Source: CADEDH01 sp039201605 (lineage in GTDB: Bacteria; Actinomycetota; Acidimicrobiia; Acidimicrobiales; SZUA-35). Taken from it: a DNA stretch of 64,000 nt. Location: the NCBI GenBank assembly GCA_039201605.1, contig JBCCRO010000030.1, positions 1 to 64,000 of the forward strand. The letters run 5' to 3'. The notes below the pieces were generated by a model. The model ran no database searches. It was not told the origin of the DNA and saw only the letters and a program-made list of their open reading frames with translations. Each line of letters starts with the position of its first letter. Positions within the stretch are counted from its first letter, which is position 1. The translations under genes were made by a program, and so were the position numbers. This document shows, one piece after another, positions 43,164 through 50,994 of the stretch.

Positions 43164-44036
43164 CTACAACCCGGCCGGGAGATGATCGAGGACCCGGGCC
43201 CAACCACCCTCCGCCGGCGCCGGGATCACCTCATCGGCCAAGGCCAACGCCTCCTCGTGACCGCCGGCAACACCGAGGGCGACATCGGCCGCCGCCAGCA
43301 TCTCCAGATCGTTGTTGCCGTCGCCGATCACGATCACCCGCTCGGGTCGGAGATCCCGAGTCTGCAGGTAGGCCTCGATGCCGGTCTGTTTGGAGATCCC
43401 GGCCGGCTGGACGTGGATCGACCAGTGCTGGTCGGGGGTGGCGGCGTCGTAGAGTACGTCGCGGTAGACGGTGACCTCGGCCCAGCCGTCGGGCATCGCA
43501 TCGGCCAGCGGCTCGACCTGTCGCCGGTCGACCCCGATCATGGCCAGCGACAGAATCGGTCGATCGGCCACCACCGCCTCAGGGTCCGCCACTTCGAAGT
43601 GCTCCCCCATGGAGGCGCGGTGTCGGGGGCTGGTCGTCACGTTCGGGCGGCCGGCGGTATCGCCGTCTCCGAGATACAGCACCGGATTGACCCCGTGGGA
43701 CTCGAACAGGGCCAGCAGCTCACGAGCCCTGTTCGCCCCGAACTCGGCCACATGGAACCGGTCGCCGGAGGCGAAGTCGACCCCGAGGGCGCCGTTCAGG
43801 AGGACCGAGGGCAGGACGAGTCCGTTGCCCCGCAGCCCCTGCTCGGCCGACAGGGCTTGACGGCCGGTGGCGACCAGCAGCTCCACCCCTCGGGCCTCCA
43901 GCTCCGCCACCGCAGCCAGGGTCTCGGGATGGCATCGCAGGTCGCCGTCCCACAGCGAACCGTCGAGATCGGTGACGACCAGCGGACCCGTGGTCGAATG
44001 GTCGAGCTGTGCCGTGCTGGCCGGAATGCTGCTCAT
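43164..44036 (-). CDS. HAD-superfamily phosphatase (Cof-type)
   Basis: 290 aa from ATG 44036. HAD motif I is VVTDLDGSLWDGD (Asp nucleophile and DxD/S), motif II is in VATGRQAL, the basic residue is in AGISKQTGIEAYL, and motif IV is VIGDGNNDLEMLAAADV. This is the C2B (Cof) subclass, which dephosphorylates sugar phosphates or flavin precursors such as the YcsE/YbjI type. The substrate is unknown. It is convergent with nrtR (15 bases apart) and divergent from a lipoprotein gene. Confidence 0.87.
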   Translation of the reverse strand: MSSIPASTAQLDHSTTGPLVVTDLDGSLWDGDLRCHPETLAAVAELEARGVELLVATGRQALSAEQGLRGNGLVLPSVLLNGALGVDFASGDRFHVAEFGANRARELLALFESHGVNPVLYLGDGDTAGRPNVTTSPRHRASMGEHFEVADPEAVVADRPILSLAMIGVDRRQVEPLADAMPDGWAEVTVYRDVLYDAATPDQHWSIHVQPAGISKQTGIEAYLQTRDLRPERVIVIGDGNNDLEMLAAADVALGVAGGHEEALALADEVIPAPAEGGWARVLDHLPAGL

Positions 44037-44115
44037 CGCCGGCTCGATGGTAGTCAACGTGCGGGATGCGGCCATCGGGTTTGGCCCGGTGACGACCGAT
44101 GGTGGAATGGGGGGC

Positions 44116-45432
44116 ATGATCACCCCGGCTCGATCGTCTGTCGTCCGACCGATGCTGTTGGCGTTGGGTCTGGTGGCCCTGGCCCTGGTGACGCCGGCCT
44201 GCGGTGGCGGGTCCGACGATGATCGGTCGACGGCACCGGCCGAGATCGACGGTGCTACGGCGACCGCAGCCGACGGCGACACCGGGGCCGATACCGCTGA
44301 GCGTGACCCGGCTTCCGGCGGTGGGGAACCCCCATCGGCGTCCGCTGCGCTCGGGGAGGTGATCGGCTCCGGTGGGGACCCGATCGGGGTCGACCTGAAC
44401 CCGAGCGGCAACCGGGTGGTCGAGGGGGCGGCCGCCTTCGACGAGGCCGAGCCGATCGACGTCGCCCTCGACGGGACGCCGTTGTGGGTGGTGCCGATCG
44501 ACGGGGAGTGGGTGGTCGTTCTCGACGACGGCACGGCTCACCTGGTGACGGTGGACGCCGCCGGCGCTTCGACGGTGACCGGCATCGGGAGCGGACCGGT
44601 CGATCAGCCGCCGCTGGTCGTGGCCGGCCCCGATGGGCCCGTGGTGGCTTCGGTTCTCGAGCACCCGCTGCTCGCCCGCTTCGACGACCCGCTCCCCGAC
44701 ACCCGGGTCGTCACCGCCGACGGGGTGGCGGCGGCCCTCGTCGGACCGACCGATCGCTATCCCCACGGCGTACTCGGCGACCGTCTGGAGGCCGAGGCCG
44801 TCCAGATCGTCTTCCTCGACGAGGACCGCTCGATCACGGTGGGACCGGACGAGCCGTCGGTCATCGAGGGGATCTCGCCCATCCTGGCCGACCTCGACGG
44901 CGACGGCCGACCCGAGGTGATCGTGACCCTGAGCAACGGTGAGGTCGGGGCCTGGCTCGCCGCCTGGAACCTCGACGGTGAGCTGGTGGGCGAGTCGATC
45001 GCCATCGGTCTCGGCAACCGGTGGCGCAACCAGCTGGCGGCGGCGCCGACCGCTCCCGACGGGTCCATCGAGCTGATCGACGTCCGCACACCGCACCTCG
45101 GCGGCACCGTCGAGTACTTCCAGCTGACCGACGGCGAGCTGGTGCTGACGGCCGGCCGGGCAGGGTTCACCAGCCACCGCCTCGGTAGCCGCAACCTGGA
45201 CGAGGGCATCGTGGTCGACGGCGACGGCGATGGTCGGCTCGACGTGCTGGTCCCCACCGACGACCGCCTGCAGCTCGGCCTCATCACCAGGACGGGTGAG
45301 GACGCCGAGGTCGTCGCCCTGCGGGACCTCGACGCCAGGCTGACCACCAACGTGGCCGCTGCCGCCGACGAGACCGGTGCCGTCACGATCGCCGCCGGCT
45401 TCGAGGGCGTGCTCCGCCTCTGGCGCCCCTGA
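44116..45432 (+). CDS. Lipoprotein with FG-GAP/VCBS-like repeats
   Basis: 438 aa from ATG 44116, with GGTGGAATGGGGGG upstream. The signal peptide LLALGLVALALVTPAC ends in a lipobox Cys29. An acidic Thr/Ala/Asp linker (30-80) is followed by a propeller-like domain. Two Asp-rich loops, ADLDGDGRPEVIVTLSNG and VDGDGDGRLDVLVPTDD, look like calcium-binding FG-GAP repeats as in integrin alpha chains. The protein should be anchored outside the cell. No enzyme motif is seen; binding or sensing is likely. Confidence 0.8.
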   Translation: MITPARSSVVRPMLLALGLVALALVTPACGGGSDDDRSTAPAEIDGATATAADGDTGADTAERDPASGGGEPPSASAALGEVIGSGGDPIGVDLNPSGNRVVEGAAAFDEAEPIDVALDGTPLWVVPIDGEWVVVLDDGTAHLVTVDAAGASTVTGIGSGPVDQPPLVVAGPDGPVVASVLEHPLLARFDDPLPDTRVVTADGVAAALVGPTDRYPHGVLGDRLEAEAVQIVFLDEDRSITVGPDEPSVIEGISPILADLDGDGRPEVIVTLSNGEVGAWLAAWNLDGELVGESIAIGLGNRWRNQLAAAPTAPDGSIELIDVRTPHLGGTVEYFQLTDGELVLTAGRAGFTSHRLGSRNLDEGIVVDGDGDGRLDVLVPTDDRLQLGLITRTGEDAEVVALRDLDARLTTNVAAAADETGAVTIAAGFEGVLRLWRP

Positions 45433-45582
45433 CCGAGGGCCGTGGCCCTGCGGGCGCCGGGCCGCCGCCCGGCGGATCGATCGAATTCGCTCGACCGGTC
45501 GGGCCGCGCCCTCCAGCATGGCTCGCAGGCCCGGGGCGGATGCGCCGCCCTCATCGAGCGACGCGGAGAGGAGGGCCTGACC

Positions 45583-45885
45583 ATGGTCGACGTACGACAC
45601 GACGGTGACCGGGAGCGCGTGCGCTCTTGGGCCACGGATCTGGAAGAGAACACGATGCAGCAGGCCCTACGGTCGGCCCGATGCGACGCCGTGTCGGGTC
45701 CGATCGCGCTGATGCCCGACGCCCACTGGGGCATGGGGGCCACCGTCGGCTCGGTGATTCCCACCGAGTCGGCCATCATCCCGGCCGCGGTCGGTATCGA
45801 CATCGGCTGCGGGGAGAACCAGGCCGACCTGGTCCGCATCGAGCGTCGTCTGGAGGCCATCGTCAACTACAAGGGCGTGTCGTAG
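45583..45885 (+). pseudogene. rtcB: rtcB (RNA ligase) with a large internal deletion
   Basis: A 100-aa frame from ATG 45583, with GGAGAGGAGGG upstream. Residues 34-77 match the RtcB N-terminus (GPIALMPDAHWGMGATVGSV, then AIIPAAVGIDIGCG with the metal-binding Cys). They are followed directly by ENQADLVRIERRLEAIVNYKG, which looks like the RtcB C-terminal end (Q-x-DLV...L-x2-x-V-x-x-KG). RtcB is normally about 390-480 aa, so some 300 central residues, including the catalytic and metal-binding His residues, are missing while the frame is kept. It cannot ligate RNA. The frame is still open and has a good ribosome site, so a short protein may still be made. Confidence 0.75.
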
Positions 45886-45892
45886 CGGCGCC

Positions 45893-45926
45893 GCTCACCG
45901 CATCATCCGCCGGTGGTGCGGTGAGC
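45893..45926 (+). terminator. Hairpin after the deleted rtcB gene
   Basis: GCTCACCGCA (45893-45902) and TGCGGTGAGC (45917-45926) form a perfect 10-bp stem with a 14-base loop, eight bases after the stop. There is no T-run. Confidence 0.5.
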
Positions 45927-46056
45927 CGTGGCCCGTCGCGCTCGGCGACGCCGTGGGCCCACACCCGGGTGCGGCGCCGGCCATCTGCGTGGGTGATAGT
46001 CCATGGTGCAGCCATCTTGTCGGACCCCAGACGGGCCTCAGGCGGCCGTGGCGGCG

Positions 46057-46941
46057 CTAGGAGCCCTTCCCGAGCAGTGTCGGCAGGAGGGCCGCCGCCA
46101 CCTCGGCCGGGCGCTCCTCGTGGGAGAACAGGCCGGCATCGTCGATCACCGTGATGGAGGCGTCGGGGAACGTGTCGACCATCTCCCGCGCCCGCTGTAC
46201 CGGGAAGAACGGGTCCTTCGCGCCCCAGACCAGCTTCACCGGCTCGTCCATCCGCCGGTGGGCCTCCCCCAGCCTGCCGACCCAGCCGGTGTCGAACGTC
46301 TTCAGCAGGCCGGCCGCCGCCCGCCGGCGGGCCGGGATCGTGGCCAGGGGTTGAAGGAAGAACTCGTCGAACTCACCCTCGAGCAACGACTTGTCGGCGA
46401 AGGCGTCGCCGAAAACGAACTTGTTACGCCGCAGGAGCGGTCTGCCGCTGATCCATCCGAGGATCGAACCCAGACCGGGGCTGTTGCGAACGGCGAGGAA
46501 CGACTTGAACCGCCAGTTGAGGCCCTGGGGCTGCTCGGTGTTGATCAGGCCCCAGGACCGCACCCGGTCGTCACCGGCGAGGGCGTGACGGGCGATCATC
46601 CCGCCGCTGTCGTGGCCGACCACGGCGACGTCGTCGAGGCCGAGTTCGTCGACGACCCGGCGCACCGAGACGATGTGTTGGTCGAGCGAGATCACCGTGT
46701 CGTCGTCGAATCGACTGTCGCCGGCTCCGGGCAGGTCGATCACATGGCAACGCACGTGATCGGCCAGGTGGGGGAGGAGGCGGCGGAAGGTGGCGCCGCT
46801 CACCGGGAAGCCGTGGACGAAGAGCACGTCGGGCCCGGAGCCGACGGTTCGGTAGGCGGCTTCACCGGCGCCGACGTCGATGTGGCGGTCGGGAGCTCGG
46901 CGGAACAGGTCGGCGGCGTCGGCTGCGGTCAGAGTGGACAT
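46057..46941 (-). CDS. Alpha/beta hydrolase, epoxide-hydrolase/dehalogenase-like
   Basis: 294 aa from ATG 46941. The oxyanion-hole motif is VHGFPVSGATFRRL, the nucleophile elbow is VVGHDSGGMIARH with Asp rather than Ser, and a cap domain follows (FKSFLAVRNSPGLGSILGW). An acid residue is in WGAKDPFFPV and a His in AGLFSHEERP. Asp in GHDxGG is typical of epoxide hydrolases, haloalkane dehalogenases and fluoroacetate dehalogenases. The substrate is unknown. Two near-identical palindromes lie in its upstream region and suggest control by a TetR-like repressor encoded elsewhere. Confidence 0.85.
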   Translation of the reverse strand: MSTLTAADAADLFRRAPDRHIDVGAGEAAYRTVGSGPDVLFVHGFPVSGATFRRLLPHLADHVRCHVIDLPGAGDSRFDDDTVISLDQHIVSVRRVVDELGLDDVAVVGHDSGGMIARHALAGDDRVRSWGLINTEQPQGLNWRFKSFLAVRNSPGLGSILGWISGRPLLRRNKFVFGDAFADKSLLEGEFDEFFLQPLATIPARRRAAAGLLKTFDTGWVGRLGEAHRRMDEPVKLVWGAKDPFFPVQRAREMVDTFPDASITVIDDAGLFSHEERPAEVAAALLPTLLGKGS

Positions 46942-46961
46942 GGGCGTGCAACTCCCGGGAT

Positions 46962-47000
46962 GTAGTGGTCACTGCGAATCTAGCTGTAGTGGTCACTACA
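46962..47000. promoter_or_regulatory. Tandem operator-like palindromes before the alpha/beta hydrolase
   Basis: GTAGTGGTCACTGC (46962-46975) and TGTAGTGGTCACTACA (46985-47000) share GTAGTGGTCACT; the second is a perfect 7-2-7 inverted repeat. Their starts are 24 bases apart and they lie 21-59 bases before the hydrolase start. Confidence 0.6.
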
Positions 47001-47127
47001 AACAAGACCCGGCGTCCGAAGCCGCCCGCCCCGCCGACGCCGCTCCGTCTCGGGGGCCGAATAAGAGGTCGCCCGGCTGCTCCGGGGAGGCTGTTCGTAA
47101 CCCGTGTGACATAGGTGACATCTGGCT

Positions 47128-47156
47128 TTGACGAGCATCCGGCCAGTGTCTACCGT
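47128..47156 (+). promoter_or_regulatory. Promoter of the liv operon
   Basis: TTGACG (47128-47133) and TACCGT (47151-47156) are separated by exactly 17 bases and lie 47 bases before the livG start. The direct repeat TGACATaggTGACAT (about 47107-47121) just upstream could be a regulator site. Confidence 0.6.
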
Positions 47157-47202
47157 GTGTCGCCACATGGCCGAGGACCGGTCGAGGTAAGGGGAGAACC
47201 GA

Positions 47203-47970
47203 GTGTCATTGTTGGATGTCTCCGACATCACAGTCAGGTTCGGGGGCATCACAGCTCTCGACCGATTGTCGTTCACGATCGAAGAGGGCCAGATATGCGC
47301 TCTGATCGGACCGAACGGCGCCGGAAAGACGACGTTGTTCAACGTCGTCAGCCGGATCTACGACCCGACGGAGGGGTCGCTCACCTACGACGGGGACGTC
47401 GATCTACTTCAGCTGGCACCGCACCAGATCTCCCGCAAGGGCGTCTACCGCACGTTCCAGAACCTCGCCCTGTGGCGGGGGATGACCGTGCTGCAGAACG
47501 TGATGGTCGGTGACCACACCAACACCTCGGCGAACTTCTTCGACTCGATGTTCCGCTTCACGGTGAAGAAGGAGGAGGAGGATCTCGAGGTCCGGGCCTG
47601 GGAGGCGCTGCAGGAGCTGGGGCTGGAGCAGTACGCATTCCACCCGGCCGCCGGCCTGCCCTTCGGCACCCTGAAGCGCATCGAGCTGGCCCGAGCCCTG
47701 ATCGGGCGGCCGAAGCTGCTCATGCTCGACGAGCCCGCCAGCGGCCTGACCCACTCCGAGGTCGACGAGCTGGGAGCGACGATCCGCGAGCTGAGGGATC
47801 GGCACAACCTGACCATCCTGCTGGTGGAGCACCACATGCGGATGGTGATGGGCCTGTCCGAGAAGGTCGTCGTGCTGAACTTCGGGGCCAAGATCGCCGA
47901 GGGCGAACCGGCCGAGATCAGCGAGGATCCGAGCGTGATCGAGGCCTACCTGGGGAGTTCCGCAGCATGA
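47203..47970 (+). CDS. livG: Branched-chain amino acid-type ABC transporter ATP-binding protein (LivG)
   Basis: 255 aa from GTG 47203, with AAGGGGAGAACC upstream. Walker A is GPNGAGKTTLF, the Q-loop region is VYRTFQNLALWRGMTV, the signature is the LivG-type LPFGTLKRIELARAL, and Walker B is LLMLDEPASGL followed by the H-loop VEHHMRMVM. The LivG/LivF pair energises uptake through LivH/LivM. The liv-type family also imports aromatic acids and amides in soil bacteria, so the substrate is open. It is the first gene of livG-F-H-M-K. Confidence 0.92.
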   Translation: MSLLDVSDITVRFGGITALDRLSFTIEEGQICALIGPNGAGKTTLFNVVSRIYDPTEGSLTYDGDVDLLQLAPHQISRKGVYRTFQNLALWRGMTVLQNVMVGDHTNTSANFFDSMFRFTVKKEEEDLEVRAWEALQELGLEQYAFHPAAGLPFGTLKRIELARALIGRPKLLMLDEPASGLTHSEVDELGATIRELRDRHNLTILLVEHHMRMVMGLSEKVVVLNFGAKIAEGEPAEISEDPSVIEAYLGSSAA

Positions 47971-48677
47971 GCACCGTTCTTGACGTCAAAGGGCTCACCG
48001 GGGGCTACGGGCCCATCCAGGTGCTGCGCGGCCTCGATTTCAATGTCGACGATGGCGAGGTGGTCGTCATCCTGGGGGCCAACGGCGCCGGCAAGACCAC
48101 GACGCTGCGAGCCCTGTCGGGCATGATCCAGCGGTCCGGTGAGGCCACGTTCGACGGCAACGACCTGATCTCGATGAAGCCGGCCGACATCGTCCGGCTC
48201 GGCATCGCCCACGTCCCGCAGGGCCGAGGCACCTTCCCCGAGCTGTCGGTGGAGGACAATCTCCAGGTCGGCGCCTACGTCCGCAAGGACGCCGAGATCG
48301 AGAAGGACATGGCCCAGTGGTACGAGGTGTACCCGGTGCTCTACAACCGACGCGAGCAGCTCGCCGGCTCACTGTCGGGTGGCGAGCAGCAGATGCTGGC
48401 CGTGTCCCGGGCCCTGATGTCCCGACCAAAGCTGCTGCTCCTCGACGAGCCGTCGCTCGGTCTGGCCCCCATCATCGTGGCCGATCTTTTCGAGCGGCTG
48501 TCCACCATCAACGCCGAGACGGGCATGACCATGCTGGTCGTCGAGCAGAACGCCCAGCTGGCGTTGGGCATCGGCAACCGGGGCTACGTGCTCGAATCGG
48601 GCTCGATAGCCATCTCAGGACCGGCAGACGAGCTCATCAATGACGATGCCATTCGCAAGGCGTACCTGGGCGTCTAG
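47967..48677 (+). CDS. livF: Branched-chain amino acid-type ABC transporter ATP-binding protein (LivF)
   Basis: 236 aa; the ATG overlaps the LivG stop as ATGA. Walker A is GANGAGKTTTLRALSG, the LivF-typical block is IAHVPQGRGTFPELSVEDNL, the signature is LSGGEQQMLAVSRALM, and Walker B is LLLLDEPSLGLAP. It is the second ATPase of the importer. Confidence 0.93.
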   Translation: MSTVLDVKGLTGGYGPIQVLRGLDFNVDDGEVVVILGANGAGKTTTLRALSGMIQRSGEATFDGNDLISMKPADIVRLGIAHVPQGRGTFPELSVEDNLQVGAYVRKDAEIEKDMAQWYEVYPVLYNRREQLAGSLSGGEQQMLAVSRALMSRPKLLLLDEPSLGLAPIIVADLFERLSTINAETGMTMLVVEQNAQLALGIGNRGYVLESGSIAISGPADELINDDAIRKAYLGV

Positions 48678-48692
48678 GAGGAACACGAACAC

Positions 48693-49595
48693 ATGGAACT
48701 CTTGCTCGCTCGGCTCTTCGACGCCGTCACCAACGGGGCCGTCTACGCCCTGATCGCCCTTGCGCTGGTCCTCATCTTCAAAGCCACCACCCTGATCAAC
48801 TTCGCTCAGGGTGAGCTCGCCATGCTCGGGGCGTTCATCGTCCTGGTCATCGGCGTCGAACAGTTCGGCGGCGGTCGCCTGGCGCTGTGGGTGGCGTTGT
48901 TCCTGGGCATGATCATCACGGCCGTCCTGGCCGCCGGCATCGAACGGGTGCTGATCCGACCATTCGACCCGGCCGACCATCTACCACTGGTGATCATCAC
49001 ACTCGGCCTGTTCCTGGGCATCAACGCGCTGGCCGGCATCGTCTGGCGCTTCGATCCCCGGGCCTTCCCGGCGATGTTCCCCGAGGGCAACGCCATCACC
49101 TTCGGCAACGCAACCCTGTCGTGGTACACGCTGTTCACCTTGGCCACCGTGGTCATCGTGCTGGCGGGCCTGACGCTGCTGCTCAACCGGACCAAGATCG
49201 GTCTGGCCTTCCGTGCCGTGTCGTCGAACCTGGAGTCCTCCGAGCTGGTGGGCATCCGGGTCGGCCCGACGCTCCAGTTCGGCTGGGCCCTGGCCGCCGC
49301 CGTCGGCACCCTCGCCGCCACCATCTTCGTGGCCGATCCGGTCCGTCAGCTGGAGCCGACGATCATGCTTCGCATCCTCATCTTCGCCGCCGCAGCTGCG
49401 GCGCTCGGCGGGCTCGACAGCCTGTGGGGCGCCCTGGCCGGCGGCATGGCCGTCGGCTTCGTGCAGTCGGTCGTCGTGCAGTATTCGCCGATCCCGAACG
49501 AGCTGAGTCTGGCCGCAGCGACGGTCGTACTGCTGATCGTTCTGACCGTGAAGCCATCGGGCTTCTTCGGCACAGCACAAGTCGAACGGGTTTAG
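48693..49595 (+). CDS. livH: Branched-chain amino acid-type ABC transporter permease (LivH)
   Basis: 300 aa, starting 15 bases after LivF, with AGGAGG upstream. About eight membrane segments are visible. The family block GAVYALIALALVLIFKATTLINFAQGE is present (GAVYALIALALVLIFKATT and then INFAQGELAMLG), as is the EAA-like loop AFRAVSSNLESSELVGI. LivH forms the translocation pore with LivM. Confidence 0.92.
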   Translation: MELLLARLFDAVTNGAVYALIALALVLIFKATTLINFAQGELAMLGAFIVLVIGVEQFGGGRLALWVALFLGMIITAVLAAGIERVLIRPFDPADHLPLVIITLGLFLGINALAGIVWRFDPRAFPAMFPEGNAITFGNATLSWYTLFTLATVVIVLAGLTLLLNRTKIGLAFRAVSSNLESSELVGIRVGPTLQFGWALAAAVGTLAATIFVADPVRQLEPTIMLRILIFAAAAAALGGLDSLWGALAGGMAVGFVQSVVVQYSPIPNELSLAAATVVLLIVLTVKPSGFFGTAQVERV

Positions 49596-49610
49596 GGAGA
49601 GGGTTCGTTC

Positions 49611-50864
49611 ATGGCAGCAATCACCTTGCAAGAGGGCTCGACCCGACACCGCATCTGGACCTACGGAGGCTGGGCGGCCTTCGTGCTCTTCATCATCCTC
49701 GTGGCCTTCGCCTACGTCGACGTGGGCTCGATCGAGATCGGGGACAACTCCTACAGCCTGAGCGTGACCCGCCTGTCGAAGGCCATCGCCTTCATGGTGG
49801 CGATCCTCGGCCTGCAGGTCGTCGTCGGCTACACCGGCCAGCTCGCCCTGGGGCAGAGCTTCTTCTTCGGCACCGGCGCCTATATCACGGCCTGGTTGGT
49901 CCAGGACCACAACTGGCCGTTCCTGGCCACGCTGGTCGTCGTCGTCCCCTTCTGTTTCCTCCTCGGGATGCTGCTGGGCCTACCGGCGCTCCGGGTGAAG
50001 GGCTTGTACCTGGCCCTGGTGACCCTCGCCTTGGCGGCGGTGTTCCCGGCGATCGTGCAACTCGAGCAGCTGTCGGAGTACACCAACGGCGCCGGCGGCA
50101 AGCTGATCGACAACGATCTTGAGGCGCCCTCATGGATTCCCTTCGAGCCGTTCGCCGAGTTCCTGCAGGCCCTGCCGGTCGTCGGTGGCTTCTTCGGTGA
50201 GGAGGGCCTGACCGGTCGGGAGATCGATCGCCTGTGGGTGTTCACCTTCATCACCCTCGTCGCCGCCGCGTGCTTCGCCCTGGTGAGCAACATGCTGCGG
50301 AGCCGTCCCGGTCGAGCAATTCGGGCCATCCGCGACAACGAGACCGGCGCTGCGGTGTCGGGCGTGAACCTGCCCCTGTACAAGACGCTGTCGTTCGGTG
50401 TGGCCTCGGCCCTCGGTGGTGTGGGCGGCATGCTCTACGTCACCGAGCTGGGCATCGCCTCGCCGCTCGACTTCACCCAGATCCTGGCCATCAACTTCAT
50501 CGTCGGCCTGGTCGTCGGCGGTGTCGGTACCCTGTCCGGTGCCGTGGTCGGCGGCTTCCTGATCGCCTTCATCCCGGAGTGGTCGTCGAGCACCGAGTCG
50601 GTGGGTGGCATCCCCGAGCGTTGGCTCCAGGGTCCGACCGGCTCGCTCTTCCTCGGCATCATGCTCATCATCTTGACCTTCGTACTGCCCGGCGGAATCG
50701 CCCAGGCGTTCCGGCGGATCAAGGCCCGCTACATTCGGACGATTCCTCGCCCACCGACCCGCCCCGGAGCCGTTGCCAAGGAGCAACCGGTCCCCGAGGA
50801 GGAGCCGGTTCAGGAGGAGGAAGAGGTGGCACCCGCCGGCGAAGAGCCGGTCCAGGCGGGATAG
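49611..50864 (+). CDS. livM: Branched-chain amino acid-type ABC transporter permease (LivM)
   Basis: 417 aa from ATG 49611. About ten membrane segments are seen, with the LivM block VVVGYTGQLALGQSFFFGTGAY (VVGYTGQLALGQSFF then FGTGAYITAW), RVKGLYLALVTLALAAVFP and the EAA-like loop RPGRAIRAIRDNETGAAVSG. The C-terminus carries an extra cytosolic tail of about 40 residues rich in Pro and Glu (VPEEEPVQEEEEVAPAGEEP), absent from E. coli LivM. It follows LivH by 15 bases. Confidence 0.92.
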   Translation: MAAITLQEGSTRHRIWTYGGWAAFVLFIILVAFAYVDVGSIEIGDNSYSLSVTRLSKAIAFMVAILGLQVVVGYTGQLALGQSFFFGTGAYITAWLVQDHNWPFLATLVVVVPFCFLLGMLLGLPALRVKGLYLALVTLALAAVFPAIVQLEQLSEYTNGAGGKLIDNDLEAPSWIPFEPFAEFLQALPVVGGFFGEEGLTGREIDRLWVFTFITLVAAACFALVSNMLRSRPGRAIRAIRDNETGAAVSGVNLPLYKTLSFGVASALGGVGGMLYVTELGIASPLDFTQILAINFIVGLVVGGVGTLSGAVVGGFLIAFIPEWSSSTESVGGIPERWLQGPTGSLFLGIMLIILTFVLPGGIAQAFRRIKARYIRTIPRPPTRPGAVAKEQPVPEEEPVQEEEEVAPAGEEPVQAG

Positions 50865-50869
50865 CCAGA

Positions 50870-50899
50870 CGGGCAAGGGGGACTAATTCCACCTGCCCG
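50870..50899 (+). terminator. Intra-operon hairpin between livM and livK
   Basis: CGGGCA (50870-50875) pairs with TGCCCG (50894-50899), with partial extension of the stem. It lies in the 130-base gap before livK and may attenuate transcription or protect processed livK mRNA. Confidence 0.35.
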
Positions 50900-50994
50900 G
50901 GATCAGAGCGGAATACCGTCGTGCACGGACGCCTCCTCGGCGTCAGCGCACGACAAGCAAGAACCAATCATCAGAAATGGAGAGGAACCCCACT

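Noticed and set aside
43720..45600. A 626-residue minus-strand frame
   Set aside because: It lies opposite the FG-GAP-like lipoprotein and overlaps the HAD gene out of frame; no domain.
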